Shown: positions 13,124 through 25,061, counted from the stretch's first letter. The stretch is 64,000 nt of DNA from Cheiracanthium punctorium (GCA_038373885.1 JAWZYV010014407.1:124001-188000), one strand, 5' to 3'. Numbers and translations: made by a program. Notes: generated by a model not told the origin, from the letters alone.

Positions 13124-13355
13124 CCTCAAATTGGCACAGTGGTTATGCTACTGAAAATGGTAGACTTCCAAAGTGTGAAGTCCCGGCTTCGGGTCCCATC
13201 GCGCGGCTGTCGATCTAACGGTCTGGAATTTTGGTAGATTTTCTCCAGATGTAACGTGAATACGCATTAGAACCCCTTAAAAAGTCCTCCTTCTAAGGCA
13301 CCCTCATCCTTGGCAGATCGCCCTATCATAGCGTTGCCATAATCACTCAAACAAA
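13124..13355 (+). repeat. tRNA-derived SINE (copy 2)
   Basis: The A box TGGCACAGTGG is at 13132-13142 and a B-box-like GGCTTCGGGTCC at 13185-13196. The body words 'tctccagatgtaacgtgaata' and 'agaacccctta' match the copies at 45838 and 61638, making a subfamily distinct from copies 1, 3 and 4. The 3' end is about where 'aatcactcaaacaaactct' begins. Confidence 0.8.
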
Positions 13356-15886
13356 CTCTCCTCAAATTATCAATCAGATCTGGGATTTATTTGTTTATTT
13401 ATTTAGTTAAAAAGGTAAAACTCCATTTCATCCGATCGTTAGAAAGAAGTTTAATATAACCAGTATCTTTAAACATTTTGTTTTATTTTCTTTTTTAATA
13501 GTACTTTTTGAAGACTAATCTCATTAGATGGGAAATGAATTATTGATACTGGCGCCCAGGTGTCGGCAGAGTATTTTCCGGGAGTGGGGACGGGAACTAT
13601 TTCATTGTATGGTTACCATGTTGGAAAGAACAAAAAAGCAGGGGGCAGGTGTCCCAGCTTGCCCTATGCTTCCGACCAGTACAAAAGTACTGGTGTTTTC
13701 CAGATTGCTGATTGCTCCCGTTCGCCGAGGGGATTTTCAGACCTATAGACTTAATGTGGATGTAAACCCAAAAAAATGTTTCACTTAAAAATAAGGCGTG
13801 CAGTTTAAAATTGCTTAAAATATCTCTAGCTTTCTCTCTGATGCTAGAGGCCACCACATCCCAGAGGTGTAGCCGGAGATATATCCGGATACCGACGCTC
13901 TGGTTAAGCCACCGCTACACGCATTCACAAACTCGTATTATGATATCGTCATCATCAGTACAAGGCTGATATCAATGTAATTACTCTCATAGCCTAAGGC
14001 CGACCACGACCAATATCTAAGGAATAGGCCTCCTTTTCTTTAAACTAGGAAACATTTTTTTAAATTAGCTTAACTATAATTGCATACTAGAGTGACCTAT
14101 TAAAAGAATTTAATATTAGCAGATGATGTCACTATATTTCTTCCAGTGACCACAATATCGTGACCTCAAACGTTCCGTCCGAGCCAGGTCAGAAGAACGA
14201 GAAACGGTCAGATGGTGCGGGGGTAGGCCGGAAGTCAACTGGATTGACGGTATCAACGCAAACAGCAAGGAAAACCATATATGGATTTTGGGGTCGGCAA
14301 CGGTTTAAAAACAACTGAAATCTTGCATTTGTAGAAATAATTTATAATATGGAACGTCTTGACTCTCGCATTCAGTATTGCCAAATGATTAGCAGCATTT
14401 TTCGTCAAAGATTTTATAAAATTCAACCAAATATTGCTGCTATTAAAAGGGAACAATTTTATGCTAAAAATACCAGTTAGATGCTAGATAATTCCAATAA
14501 AGCGAAATTTATAGCAGCTTGTGGAACTTGCCCAAATGGCTAAGGCTAAAATTAGAAACGTCTAACAACTCTGCTCATTAGCAAAAGAATTTGAGAGGAG
14601 GGGAATTCAAAAGGACGTCAAATCTTGTACTTATATTTCATGTCAGTACCATTGACTTCCATTGAGAGATCAATGAGCGGAGTCGTTGGCCTAGTGAAAA
14701 TTTCCCCGTATAGTGGATTTTTTTGGGGGGGCATTATATTGAAATATATCTCTGAAAGTTGGACATTTTTGGAGGGAACCGCAAATGTATTTATAATTTT
14801 TTTTCACTGAAAATGTCACGCGGCTTATAGGTTTACTTTTAATGAAAGTACATAGTACAGTTTGTATAGAAGCAATTTCAGTTCCCTCTCCCCTGATGTT
14901 TAGAATTAACGGTTCACATTTTTTAAACTTTTCAAGTCCTGTGATGATTGTAGTTTTTTTAAGTATTCTTTAAGAAGTCACTTTTCTCAAGAGGTTGGTT
15001 GACCAGCGGTAAAAAAATCACTCTCCACATTTTTCTAAATCAAACAATAACTATTTTTAATCGTTTTTAGCATTGACGGTAATTTTCAACTATTTTGAAA
15101 TTACTGCGCTATATTTTATATTCAAATAGTATTTAACAGTATGTGATATCAGCTGGCGCAAGAAAAGCGATTGAGTTACTCCACTCTCGAAACAGAATAA
15201 ACACCATTTTCGAAATAAGCACACAATACATATATTTTTAAACTTTTCATTTATGAAGACAAAAGAAGCTTTCATACATCTTCCCTTGTACACACAACGA
15301 TCACTCTTCTCTATCTGGAAATAGAAGTAATATATCTCTTACCTTACCTCCCCCCTCAAAATCACAATGATTATAAAAGGGAAAGAAAATAAATAAAGTA
15401 CGAGAATATATACTATATATATAAGAAATTGTGGTCACGTTCAGTGTTCTAATAGATGGACGGCTGTGCACCCGTCTCCTTGAATTGTACGGAAATAGGA
15501 AAGGGAGCATCCCTGGCAGAGAGCCAGGAAAAGAGGGGGGTGATGAGAGATACCCTGTCTGGAAGAAAGGGACTGACAAGAAATTAAAATGAGCTGTACT
15601 TGTTCTTGTGATGTTAGTTTCCCACTTTCTTGAAGTAACAGAAATTTGACGGTATTGGGATTTATAACGGCACAAGGAAGTTGCCTCTAAGGAAAGTTCA
15701 CTTAGCGATGCTATTCCATGCGTACGAACTAAAGATTAATTCTCTTCGGTTTTAATGGGCGATGTATTAAATCGAATTTCGTGAGCAAATTGCCTTTCAG
15801 AAATTATAAATCAAACTATTGAGTAAGTGAGAAGGGAAAATATGCTCTTGTCTGACACACCAATACGAGAGAAATGTTCCATTGTA
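13356..15886. other. Non-coding stretch, no recognised features
   Basis: No supported gene. A GC-richer patch at 13850-13925 and another at 14160-14240 stand out from the AT-rich background but match nothing I recognise. Open frames are short and of random composition. Confidence 0.5.
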
Positions 15887-16074
15887 CAGAGTCCGCCGCT
15901 TAATCCGATCACTTGTTAATTGGATCAGCCGCTTTATCGAATCAAATCATGGAAAACGGAACGGAATCATTCTCTTCAACGCCTCAAACTAAAGCCGGAG
16001 CTTTTTCGAATCAGCTGCTTTATTCGACCAAAAATCAGTCGCACGAACGGGATCCAACTAAGCGGCGGCTACTG
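15887..16074. repeat. pogo/Tc1-like MITE, 188 bp
   Basis: The left end CAGAGTCCGCCGCTTAATCC (15887 on) pairs with the right end AACTAAGCGGCGGCTACTG (to 16074). TA abuts both ends (15885-15886 and 16075-16076). A TA target with a CAGTRGCCGCCGCTTA-type end is consistent with Tc1/mariner-pogo non-autonomous elements. The 71-residue frame inside it is accidental. Confidence 0.75.
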
Positions 16075-16586
16075 TATTTTAATCTCTCAAGTTCACTAAA
16101 ACTTCCTTTTTATATAAAAGGAAATTAGAGTAAAACAACTATTGCAACCATGAGAGCAGCCACGAATTACGCCAGGGGTTGGGGGGGGAGGGGAGGACAA
16201 TAGAGAAAGATAATGGAGTCCAACTGCTCCTCCACACCGACGCATTTATTAACTACTTGGACCATTTTAGGGGAGAGTTGCCCCCTTTCTGCCTCCTATT
16301 AGCTGCGTCCATGATTGCAGCAGCCATCTCTAAAAGTATCAGAAATAATTACAGTCAACAAATATATTACTAATCATGAAATATTAAAGTTCTGGCATCA
16401 TGCTGTCACATTAAATTAGAGTTTTAGTATCACTGCTTAAGACTAACTCTGCCTAATGCTTGGAAACTATTGCATTTGAAAAAAAAATTTCACTGCTAAA
16501 AATTTATTACGAATCTTTTATAATAATGCAAATGAACTGCAATCCACATAAGCATAAATTATTTCCTTTCTGTTTTTTTTTTTTTT

Positions 16587-16803
16587 TGTGAGATATGGCC
16601 GATTAACTACTCGAGGGATCAAAGCCGGGGGGGGGGGGTTGGGGGTCTTTCTAAGGGAGTCCTAACCCGTATTTATGCAATGTTCTTGAGAAAACCACCT
16701 AAAACTCCCAACGGCGAAGTCGACAAAAGCGACCTGGGTTTGAACCCGGCACTTTCCGTCTCCCAGTTGAGAGCCTATGCTCTGGGCTACTGGTCGTGAT
16801 TAA
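16587..16803 (-). repeat. tRNA-derived SINE (copy 3)
   Basis: Minus strand. The B box GGTTCAAACCC is well kept (complement of about 16737-16747). The body shares the GACCCC..CTTAGAAAGACCCC and 'gtggttttctc' words with copy 1, and a G/C tract (16628-16637) has grown inside it. A T tract precedes its 3' end. Confidence 0.75.
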
Positions 16804-17935
16804 CGACTTAAAAAAAAATTGTAAATTTATCGAAAAATACTATTGTTTAGAAACGAATGGTTTTTAACAATCGTTAAATTTTACATCATTAAAAATAACC
16901 ATTGTTTTTGGTGAATTTCTGATCCCAATTGCTAGAATTCTATATATACAGTTAATTAGTTTGCTGCTCTTGGTTGCGTGTAGCACAGCATCTTGGATTT
17001 TTCCGAGAACACAAAACTGCCGCGCAACGATTTCGAGTGGGAGTAAAAACTTAAAAATTTCAACGTGTTCATGTTTGCATTCAAAATGGCGGCGAACATT
17101 TTCAACATTCTCTGTGAGGACTGATAATGTTTAAAAAAAAAAAAAAAAATGGAATTCAGTTGTTTTTCAAAAACAAAAATGATCCCAGAATTAAGTAACG
17201 TGTGTCTCCGTTTCTGTTTTACCTCACACATAAAGTTGTAATAGTCCAACAGTGCTCGAAATCGTCTCCCACACTTTAACAAGGTTCAAACAATTATACT
17301 TTAGTGTTGGAATAGTTGCCACATTCGTCAGATATAAGAGTAATAAGAAAAACCAACGGGTACTCTTTTAAATTGATCTCTCTGTATAATATTTATATTT
17401 TGCTTCATCATGCATATTTAGAATGAAAAATAAATAAAATGCATTTTTTCAGTAAATTTTCATTCGAATATTTTTTATGAAATTTCAATGAAAAAATTAT
17501 TAAACATAATGAAGGTTAAATATTTTAAAAGTACGGCGTTTTGTGAAACAAATACTCTAAAAAAATATGCAAACTGAAAAATAGTCTCTTCCCGCGCGCG
17601 CCCCTCGATTACTAATACTTATCAGCCCCCTAACTAGATTTAAAGCCCTACCTAACATTTCATCCTGGTTACGGCCCTGCACTAAAGGCCACCGTGTACA
17701 TGCGGTTAGAGGTCTGCGCCGCACGGAAATTCGCGGAGGCGGCGTAACGACCTCAGAAACCCGGCGGCGTCGGCGCGCCGCGGCGTGGGAATTTTTTTTT
17801 AAAAGAGCATAATGAAAATGGGTGTATGCGTGCACACACATACACACATGTATAAATTGGCGATAAAATGAGATTTTTTTTAAAGACTAGACTGAAGAAT
17901 AGAATTTCCATGATAATTAGTAGTCTTGACTATGA
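16804..17935. other. Non-coding stretch with a GC-rich dispersed repeat
   Basis: Mostly AT-rich. At about 17690-17790 a CpG-rich segment with TAGAGGTCTGCGCCG and GGCGGCG words is repeated in inverted orientation at about 18800-18860. This looks like a dispersed repeat rather than a CpG-island promoter. No gene is supported. Confidence 0.45.
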
Positions 17936-18378
17936 TGGTGTGCGATTAGGGTCAATTAGGTACACGTGGGGTCTAGGCGGAGGGGTGGATTGCAGAGATC
18001 ACAATTGTATTCGGGCTCGATTATATGCCTTTAATTTGCTCAAACGGCAAAATTTATGATATTCTATCAATGAAGTAAATGACTTTTATTTATCTATTAA
18101 GCTGAAATTTTGGGCATGGGCTCCGACTCAAATAATGCCACTTTGGCTGGCTTGAATGAAAAGTCCTCGAGGTTTAAAAAATGACCGCGAACTCATCTCT
18201 AGAGGGGTTCCCTCCATTGGGGATCTTTTAAGGGGTCCTAGCTCGTATCTGCGCTAAGTTTCGGAGGTAACCACGGAAAACTACGAACGGTTACTTCGGC
18301 GGATGCGACCTGGTTTTGAACCAGGCACCTTCCGTCTCTCAGTTTAGAACGCTGTGCGCTCGGCCACTGCTGGGGCTC
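17936..18378 (-). repeat. tRNA-derived SINE (copy 4), split by an insertion
   Basis: The 3' end of the SINE (minus strand) is at 17936-17987 and the remainder at about 18203-18378, containing the body words and the B-box region (ggttttgaaccagg, near 18312-18325). About 215 bp at 17988-18202 interrupt it and show no clear inverted ends or duplication. Confidence 0.65.
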
Positions 18379-19334
18379 CAGAGTATGAGCTTGTCGTTGT
18401 GATAACCTTTAAAAATATTTCTACTGCAAAACTGAAAGAATAGATTTTATCAAACTCGGATAGGCTTATGTTGTTTAAATGACAGATTCATGATACATTT
18501 AGTTATCAATATACGATTCATATATTATTTGCTTTTAAGAATTCCCCCCCCCCCCCCACACACACACACAACCTTCTCATGAACCATTCCAAACGCATAA
18601 TGTTCTTTTGAGGTATAAGGAAATGTTTAAACAGTTTTTAAAGCAATCAAATTACGCCATTGACTCAAAAAATTTAAATTGTATTTTTACAGGTTACTAG
18701 CGTTAAGAAGCAGCCAGAAAAAAATAAGTAGTTGAAAGTTTAGGTGCAATTTTTAAAAATGTTTTGAAGCCCATTGTACGGCGCAATGTAAAATCAGCGT
18801 TCGTCGGCGGCGGCGGCGTGATACAAATGCCCGGCGCAGACCTCTACATGCGGTGTACGTGCAAGTTAAATCCATGGTTCCGAAAGTCCTCTCGGCGGTC
18901 GCTAGCAGTTTCCGAGGGGTGCCAATATTCAGAAGTCCCCGACCTTCTGATGAGGTTCCAAATTGTGGCGGGAAAGACGTATATGTAGGTCTAAGCGACA
19001 CATTCAGTGACGCGAGCTGTCCTCTCCTAGCAAACAAACAAACTTTATTACTTGAGTGTTTCTTTCTACCTAAAATTATTTTAGGGTTACACATGAAATT
19101 GCAAATGCTTACAGGTCATTTTCAAAATTCGGTGCCGTTTGCTGTCAGCGTGTAAAATATTTTTTTACAAGGTATAAGAAAATTTAAATGACTTTTCTTT
19201 TTTATCTTGGCTTTATCAGACAGTTTCCAGTACGGAAACAATAGATTACATAAAAAAAAATGAGTAGAGAAGATACCGAAATATAGCTGACTGAATCATA
19301 GAACATAAAACGTGTTACGCAGAATTACTGCCCC
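18379..19334. other. Non-coding stretch with C15/CA tract
   Basis: It contains a C tract followed by a short CA repeat (about 18544-18570) and the inverted partner of the GC-rich repeat at 17690. No gene is seen. Confidence 0.5.
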
Positions 19335-19510
19335 CAGGCGCGTAGCCAGGAAAATTTTGTCGGGGGGGGGGGGGATATGCGCCTGGAAAATATTTCGGGG
19401 GGGGGATATGAACTTATATGTGTATAAATAGACGGAATTTCATCACTAATCCAAACATTTCGGGGGGGGGGATATATCCCGATATCCCTTCCCCCCTGGC
19501 TACGACCCTG
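19335..19510. repeat. hAT MITE with G tracts and perfect 8-bp duplication
   Basis: The ends CAGGCGCGTAGCCAGG and CCTGGCTACGACCCTG are inverted repeats with two mismatches. ACTGCCCC flanks both sides exactly (19327-19334 and 19511-19518). Three G tracts of 8-12 bases lie inside. This is a short non-autonomous hAT element of the 'CAGGG.CGTAGCCAGG' kind. Confidence 0.85.
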
Positions 19511-19655
19511 ACTGCCCCAAAACTAATATTTCTGCCCTTACGTGCTTTAAGATTGTGAAATAGAGTTTAAATTAAAATATATAAAAATGTTTTTATAAGG
19601 TTTTAATAAAAATACAAGACTCTTGATAATTAAATATAGCTTTCCGGACATTGAT

Positions 19656-20181
19656 GTCATGTCTGTTACCATACATTATTTTCAACTTTTTATCCAACAA
19701 AATTGAAATTTGAAAATAGCAACACCTGTTTACCATTAGAATGTGGTCAAAAAAGAAATATATAAGCAGACATCTTCAGTTTTTGGTATTTGACTGAAAA
19801 AGCAAAGCCTATTTGTGATAACGTATTTTTATGTCTGTTACCGTAATTAATTGTATTGAATATATTTGTTAATTCAATTTAGATAATTAATTTTTTAGTC
19901 TAAATTAATGTCTCTTTTCATATTCTTGTGGAATAATTTAGATTTATAATTTTTTTTTTCTTTGAAATGTCATGTCTATTACCGGTCACGTATCTGTTAC
20001 TATAAAAGTAATAGACATGACAAACAAAAATTTATAAAAACATAAAAAATATTTGAAAACTGAAGATACAACATTATGTGGACAAAAGGACTCTATACCT
20101 ATGTAATACATCACTTTGCATTATTTTGTGTTGAACATAAGTCTACAAATTTTTAAAAAAATGTCCGGTAACAGACATGAC
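19656..20181. other. Cluster of GTCATGTCTRTTACC motifs in both orientations
   Basis: The 15-bp word GTCATGTCTGTTACC occurs at 19656-19670. ATGTCTGTTACC occurs at 19831-19842 and GTCATGTCTATTAC at 19969-19982. The complements are at 20008-20021 and 20167-20181. A sixth weaker match (TATCTGTTAC) lies near 19991-20000. CCGGACAT near 19643 and ATGTCCGG near 20161 mark the outer edges. The DNA between is AT-rich and non-coding. Such clustered words are typical of subterminal transposase-binding repeats, but no element ends were found. Confidence 0.6.
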
Positions 20182-20298
20182 AAATTTCATCAAGCCTGAT
20201 AATGGAAAAATCAAAAAAAAAATTAAATAAAAGACCCTTACACGAAAAGTGAAGTTTGTTTTGTTCATATTGCATTATTGACTGCAATTTTCTCAAAG

Positions 20299-20300
<2 letters not shown>

Positions 20301-20331
<31 letters not shown>
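20301..20331 (+). repeat. A31 homopolymer
   Basis: A run of 31 consecutive A residues. It could be a retroposon tail, but no element body was identified immediately upstream. Confidence 0.9.
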
Positions 20332-20332
<1 letters not shown>

Positions 20333-20864
20333 AGTAACTGCAATTTACCGTTATTACGAAAATTTAGGATTTTGTGGTGAGCTGAGTAGTTTTTGCTGCT
20401 AGCTTCAGAATTTTATTTCCAGCTCTGAGTAACAATATTTGAAAGTGACACTTAAGAGTGTTGTTCAGATCCAGCGAAAGACTCTGACAACGGTGGCGGG
20501 TGGGGAGGGGGGCATTTTTAACAATAAGATTAGATCTATGCAGGGGAGGTCTGGGGTACGTGCCCCCCCCCCCTGCAAACGTAAAAAAAAAAAGCCCCTT
20601 ATATACTTTTTTCAAGCTTTTGAATTCGAAACGGCGCCCCGGTGTGATGCTTACCTTGCTGACCCTGTCGGGCCGCACCTGGATCTAGGCTTGCCATTTT
20701 TTAAACACTGACTTTCGGGACTTTCGCGATTAAAATTCAATATGAAATTTCAACATTCCACGACTAACAGTTTTTGAAATATGCAAGTTACGTACATAAG
20801 TTCGTACGTACAGATTTCAAGAAAAAAACTAGTGAAAATGGACTTGTGATTGGTCAAAATGTAT

Positions 20865-21002
20865 CAAGGGCGCCCCCCCCCCTCCCCGCGAGACAAAAGA
20901 AATTAATGTAAAAGATCCTATTTTACTTCCATAAAATGGACGTACATGCCAATCTCCTAACTAACCCCACTCCCCCTAAAAACTTGCATTAATCCGCCAC
21001 TG
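20865..21002 (-). repeat. hAT MITE with perfect 8-bp duplication
   Basis: On the minus strand it begins CAGTGGCGGATTAATGCAAG and ends near CAAGGGCG (plus strand). AAATGTAT flanks both sides (20857-20864 and 21003-21010). The interior matches the copy at 61437-61616, sharing 'acgtccattttatggaagta' and a C/G tract. It is non-autonomous. Confidence 0.85.
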
Positions 21003-21059
21003 AAATGTATTGTACTAGTACATGCATATTTATGAACATAGATATAATTACAGGCGTAC

Positions 21060-21300
21060 GTTGAGATGTTTCACAAAATCTCTTAACGGTGCAGTTCGAT
21101 AAAACCATGTGATTTTGGTACACTTATGTACCCTGAATTTGTACTTATACAAATAAACTAATAAAGTAATGCACTTCAAAATTTTTAGAATGACTCTTTA
21201 CAAGCTGTATTATACACTGTAATAAACGATAAGCTTGTATTAATAGCGAAACTTTCAGAAATAATTCTTAAAAATCGAAAATTTAGCAGGATATGTCACT
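21060..21300 (-). repeat. Dispersed repeat, copy 1 of an inverted pair
   Basis: The reverse complement of this stretch aligns with 25062-25256. Shared words include 'cctgctaaattttcgattttt', 'cttgtaaagag.cattctaaaaat' and 'cgaactrcaccgtt'. The two copies are inverted about 4 kb apart. Similarity probably extends to about 21480 and 24900, including 'atttattgcagtatg.aatacagc'. No coding capacity or terminal structure was recognised. Confidence 0.65.
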
Positions 21301-23287
21301 TTTCGAAACTTTTTTGCCGTGCAATTTCATGTTGACGAATTTTTTCCGAAGGTTTTATAAACGGCACCTCGGCACCGTTGTTTCATTTATTGCAGTATGT
21401 AATACAGCTTAGAAAGAATCATCCTGAATTTTTTCGAGCTCCTGGTGCAATTAGCTTATTCTGATTCGTATACTTAGACCGTGAGGAAGATTTACTTTTT
21501 CGAACTATATAAATTTAAGATGTCAGAATTGATTTTTTTTTTCATCAAAATCTGCATACCAAAAATTTTTGCCACTACTATACTTCCTTTTACTTCGCAC
21601 AAGGAAGTCAAAATTGTCATCACAATAAATCGCATGGCAATAACATGACAAAAGTCTTCCATCCTATCAATAGATGACGCTGTCATCGAACCGAAAGGGA
21701 AAGTGCGGGAAAACGGGGTCAGGACCATGCCGCCGAAAGTCACGCGACCCATCGTCATGGCAACTTGGGGAGACGAGACAAGCGGCCTCAATTCACGTAG
21801 AAATATCCATTTCCCCCCAATTTCTGCTATAAAAGTGGGGGGGGGGGGTAAAGATGGGGCCATTGGCTGCTAATGGTTGAAGCGGTCAAATCCTAAAATT
21901 GCTTGAAATTTATTCCAATTCGGGGTTGAAATGCATTCTTAAGAGCCCCCGACGTAGATCGATATCAAAATGTAACTTTAATGATGACAAAAGAGGAAGG
22001 GGGGGGGGGGAGGCAAATTGACCTCATTTTAGTCATGTGCCGCACTTGTGCATCATTAGGAGATTTGTTATTAGGGGGATACGTAATTTCTGTAGGCTGG
22101 AATAGTTAAGGGGCGCAGAAGGACACACGAAAACGTCCGTGGTTGAAAAATACCGAAAAGTGCGTGCCGAAATTTATCCGGTCCTGTTTTATTTATTTAT
22201 TTACTATTGTAAAGCGCCGACAAGACAGGAATGTTACGTATTTGAAAGAATCCGAATGTAAAAATAAGAAAAAAAGATATCTGGAGCGACTCCGCTCGAC
22301 TTTTCGAACATTTGATTGTTACTAAGCGCGCATCTACAGGCCCTAATGTATAACAAATCTTTTTTGCACCCCTGTACAAAAATGACGCAGGTTGTGCGAC
22401 GCGGTGACGTATAACATACGGCCAAATTTCACAAACACACATACATACGTACGTCACCCCAAAATACCAGTTTTTCTCGCGCTCTCTCCTGCAAATATTT
22501 GCGCCCCTCCCCCTCCCCCAAGGGAGCAACGCCCTACCGGTTGGGAACCGTTTTTTTCTTTCCAATTTTCTAACATCATTCTTGTAGTAAAATAATAAGG
22601 TTTGACAATTTCTTCTCAAATATAGAAGATATACTGCCAATCGATTAGATTTTGAAAACTCCCCCCCCCCCCCCCCCAAACTTGGCGATAAATTGACAAA
22701 ATTGGTCAACCTTGGTGACTGCTACTTCTAGTTTCAACTACTACTCCTTACAGGCAACACTTTAGGCAGGGGTTTAAAAGCATTAATTTTTTTCCCCAAT
22801 GCTCTGATTTTAAAAATATCAGAACGTGACCAAATTAATATGGGAGCACACATACAGTACCTCCTTTCGAATAATAATAATAAAAAAGAATTATCGGCAT
22901 CGACCCACGAGGTAAAAAATTATCGCTGAACATTACATACAAAACAGATTCTTAGGAATTGTGATAACCTCCTTCTTTTTGAAGTCTGTTAAAAATAAGC
23001 ATCGGACATCGATCTAATTTAATTGATTAACTGATCACCGTTTAATAGAGTTAGTGCGAACTGCTCGAAACAATTCATTAACCAAACTTTCCACAACTAA
23101 CGCCTAAGATGGACAACATGCGTAACGCATCCTCAAGGAAAACTAACCTCAAGGAAAAGATTTTTTTTTCTCTTAAGAACATTAGGCGGCTTTAGTTTGC
23201 CATGTTTCATACATATATTTTATCTGCTTAAGTACAGTACGTGGCTCGTTTTCTGCACTGACCATCCTTCTTGTTTCTGTTGTTACC
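21301..23287. other. Non-coding stretch with G/C tracts
   Basis: It contains G or C tracts at about 21837-21848, 21999-22011 and 22661-22677. A solo hAT-like end (complement CAGGGGTGCAAA, ending at 22374) and ACTTCCTT/AAGGAAGT words at 21581-21608 are also present. The 170-residue frame across 22197-22709 has no recognisable motif and spans low-complexity tracts, so I do not call it a gene. Confidence 0.45.
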
Positions 23288-23338
23288 AGGGCTAGCACAC
23301 TGGCTTATTTTTAAAGATCAAACGAAAATTTTTAGATA

Positions 23339-23597
23339 CAGTAAAACCCCCTATTATCCGCGCAATTGGGTGGCAAGAGCGCCGCGGATAAACCGAAAAT
23401 ATCTAAATCACTAAAATAAATAACAAACAAAAAATAATACTATACTGTTAACAAAAAGTTTTTAAAAAATTAAACTTTTCTAAAAATCAATCACTAGTTT
23501 TGCTGCTTTTAAAACACCGTTTCTTTATTGCAGATTGCACTTTTCTTAAAATGAGCTTTTCTGCCTCCTCTAAATATTGAAGCCAGATGTGGGCATC
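23339..23597 (-). pseudogene. pogo/Tigger-like transposon 3' end with transposase C-terminal fragment
   Basis: TA followed by CAGTAAAACCCCCTATTATCC at 23339 is a typical pogo/Tigger terminus, and the TTATCCGCG...CGCGGATAA pair just inside can fold. On the minus strand, 23597-23487 reads DAHIWLQYLEEAEKLILRKV, then QSAIKKRCFKSSKTSD and a stop. This resembles the acidic, Lys/Arg-rich tail of pogo-type transposases, placed the right distance (about 150 bp) from the terminus. The rest of the transposase is absent. The protein similarity is weak; the terminus is the stronger evidence. Confidence 0.5.
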
Positions 23598-23860
23598 ATT
23601 AACTGAAATATTAGTTGAATAAAATATCCAGCTAAAAACTAATAATTGTTAATTGAACACAACTAAATGTTCAAGTAAAGCAGTTGTTTGGTCCAACTAA
23701 CTCGGCTCAACAAATTATTTTTAGTTTTCTGTTCCACTAAAACCAATTTAGTTAAGCGGAGTTGGTTGACCCTACAACTAAAACTAGTAGTTGTTAGTTG
23801 GACTTTCAACTAACAATTAATAGTTTAGTGGTAGTTTTCAAATGACTACTAAGAACTAAT
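23598..23860. repeat. AACTA/TAGTT-rich palindromic low-complexity region
   Basis: Words such as AACTAA, TTAGTT, AACTAAAACTAGTAGTTGTT and TTAGTTGGACTTTCAACTAA alternate over about 260 bp, so both strands carry the same short repeats and many small hairpins are possible. No unit boundary or array period is fixed. Confidence 0.6.
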
Positions 23861-24199
23861 GGGGATGAGAAGTCAACGTTTATTCCCTATTTGATTTTGA
23901 GATCACGGAGCTGTGTATTTCATTTTCTCATATTATCTTGGATTTTTTTTTTTGGGGGGGGGGAGAGGTTCTTTTTCTTTTCTTTTGGTGGAGACACTCG
24001 CGGATAATTGGGGCTGTACTTATTATTTTACTATTACATGAAATACGTTGGAGCTGTAAGGCACCTAAGAAAGGCTTCCATACTGGCTTTTTGTTAAGGC
24101 CAAATTCATCAAAGTATTTCATGTAATATTAAAATACTAAAAATCTAAAGATTTTCATTTGGCCTTAAAAAGAAGCCAATCTGGCAACCCTAGTTGATA

Positions 24200-24475
24200 T
24201 CCACAAGTGAGAGCCGACCCTTAGGGTTTACGGCTATGTACAGCAAAGAACCCCCCCCACCCACCCCCAATTTAGACCATCATCGGAAAGGGAAATCGTT
24301 CGCAGGTCCGCACCTCTCTCCCAACAACCCAGCGAGTACGTACGACCCCATAGATTTAGTGTGCACGTTCGCCGCATCACACGATGGTATTTGGATAGCC
24401 GGTACACGAACCCAAGTCCTTTGACCTAGAGTTCAGCTGCCTGCCAACCAGGATAATATGGTTTCGGCCGCCCCT
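24200..24475 (-). repeat. Possible second tRNA-derived SINE family
   Basis: The minus strand from about 24475 reads ATTATCCTGGTTGGCAGGCA, then a GGGTTCGTGTACC word (B-box-like GGTTCGTG, complement of about 24402-24412) some 35 bp on. A GC-rich body and a C tract near 24251-24267 follow. The tRNA-like head is plausible, but the A box is imperfect and no second copy was found in the window. Confidence 0.4.
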
Positions 24476-25061
24476 GTAATAATCATATAGCTTAGAAATC
24501 TATAACGCTGAATTGTTTAGTTATACCCAAAATTAGGGGTAAAGTGAGTCGTAAACTCGAATTTATTCATGCTAACAAGTTGTCAATATTTGTTTATGCG
24601 TGCTTAACTGGTGTCTACTCAAGGCCTTATAATTCCCTTCAGTCCGAGTGATTAAATAAAATAAAAATTGGGGGAAGGAAGCTAAAAAGGGAAGCAGTAA
24701 AAAAGAATGGGTGTCCAGATTTGCCTTGGCTAAGCGGCCACTTGGGAAGGTCAATGTCCGTGGGGTCAGATCAGTGATGCGAAAACTCGATGGCCGATTC
24801 AGATAGAAAAGATCGACCCAGGACGGACGATACTGAGCAGTAGAAGAATTAGGGGTGTAGTTCGAAGAAACAAAATCTCCCTCACGGTCTAGGTACACAA
24901 ATTAAGATAAGCCAATTGTGCCAGAGGCTCAAAAAATTCAAGGTTATTTTTTCTGAGGTCTACTACCCATCGTAATAAATGAAACAACGATGCCTTCTAT
25001 AGAACTTTCGCAAAAAATTCTTCAACATGGAATTGTATAGCAAAAATTTTCGAAGAGTCAC

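Larger units (their letters stand above)
23288..24193. repeat. Composite hAT-like element with inverted ends
   Basis: The left end near 23288 (CCAGGGCTAGCACACTGGCTT.TTTTTAA) matches the reverse complement of the right end near 24193 (CTAGGGTTGCCAGATTGGCTTCTTTTTAA). The similarity continues for about 45 bp to 'AAAATTTTTAGAT'. The CTAGGGTTGCCAG terminus resembles a hAT MITE family common in animals. A pogo fragment begins inside the left arm at 23339. No clear target duplication was found, so the outer boundaries are approximate. Confidence 0.5.

Noticed and set aside
15301..15675. Minus-strand frame containing FFQTGYLSSPPSFP, which recalls the KLF6/7 N-terminal TGYFSALPS motif
   Set aside because: The flanking residues do not match (no MDVLP, no ELQ, no WQQ before a donor site), and the frame is otherwise random and Pro/Ser-rich. 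I treat the similarity as chance.
22197..22709. 170-residue minus-strand open frame, the longest in the window
   Set aside because: It crosses poly-G/C tracts and contains no motif; amino acid composition is that of random translation.
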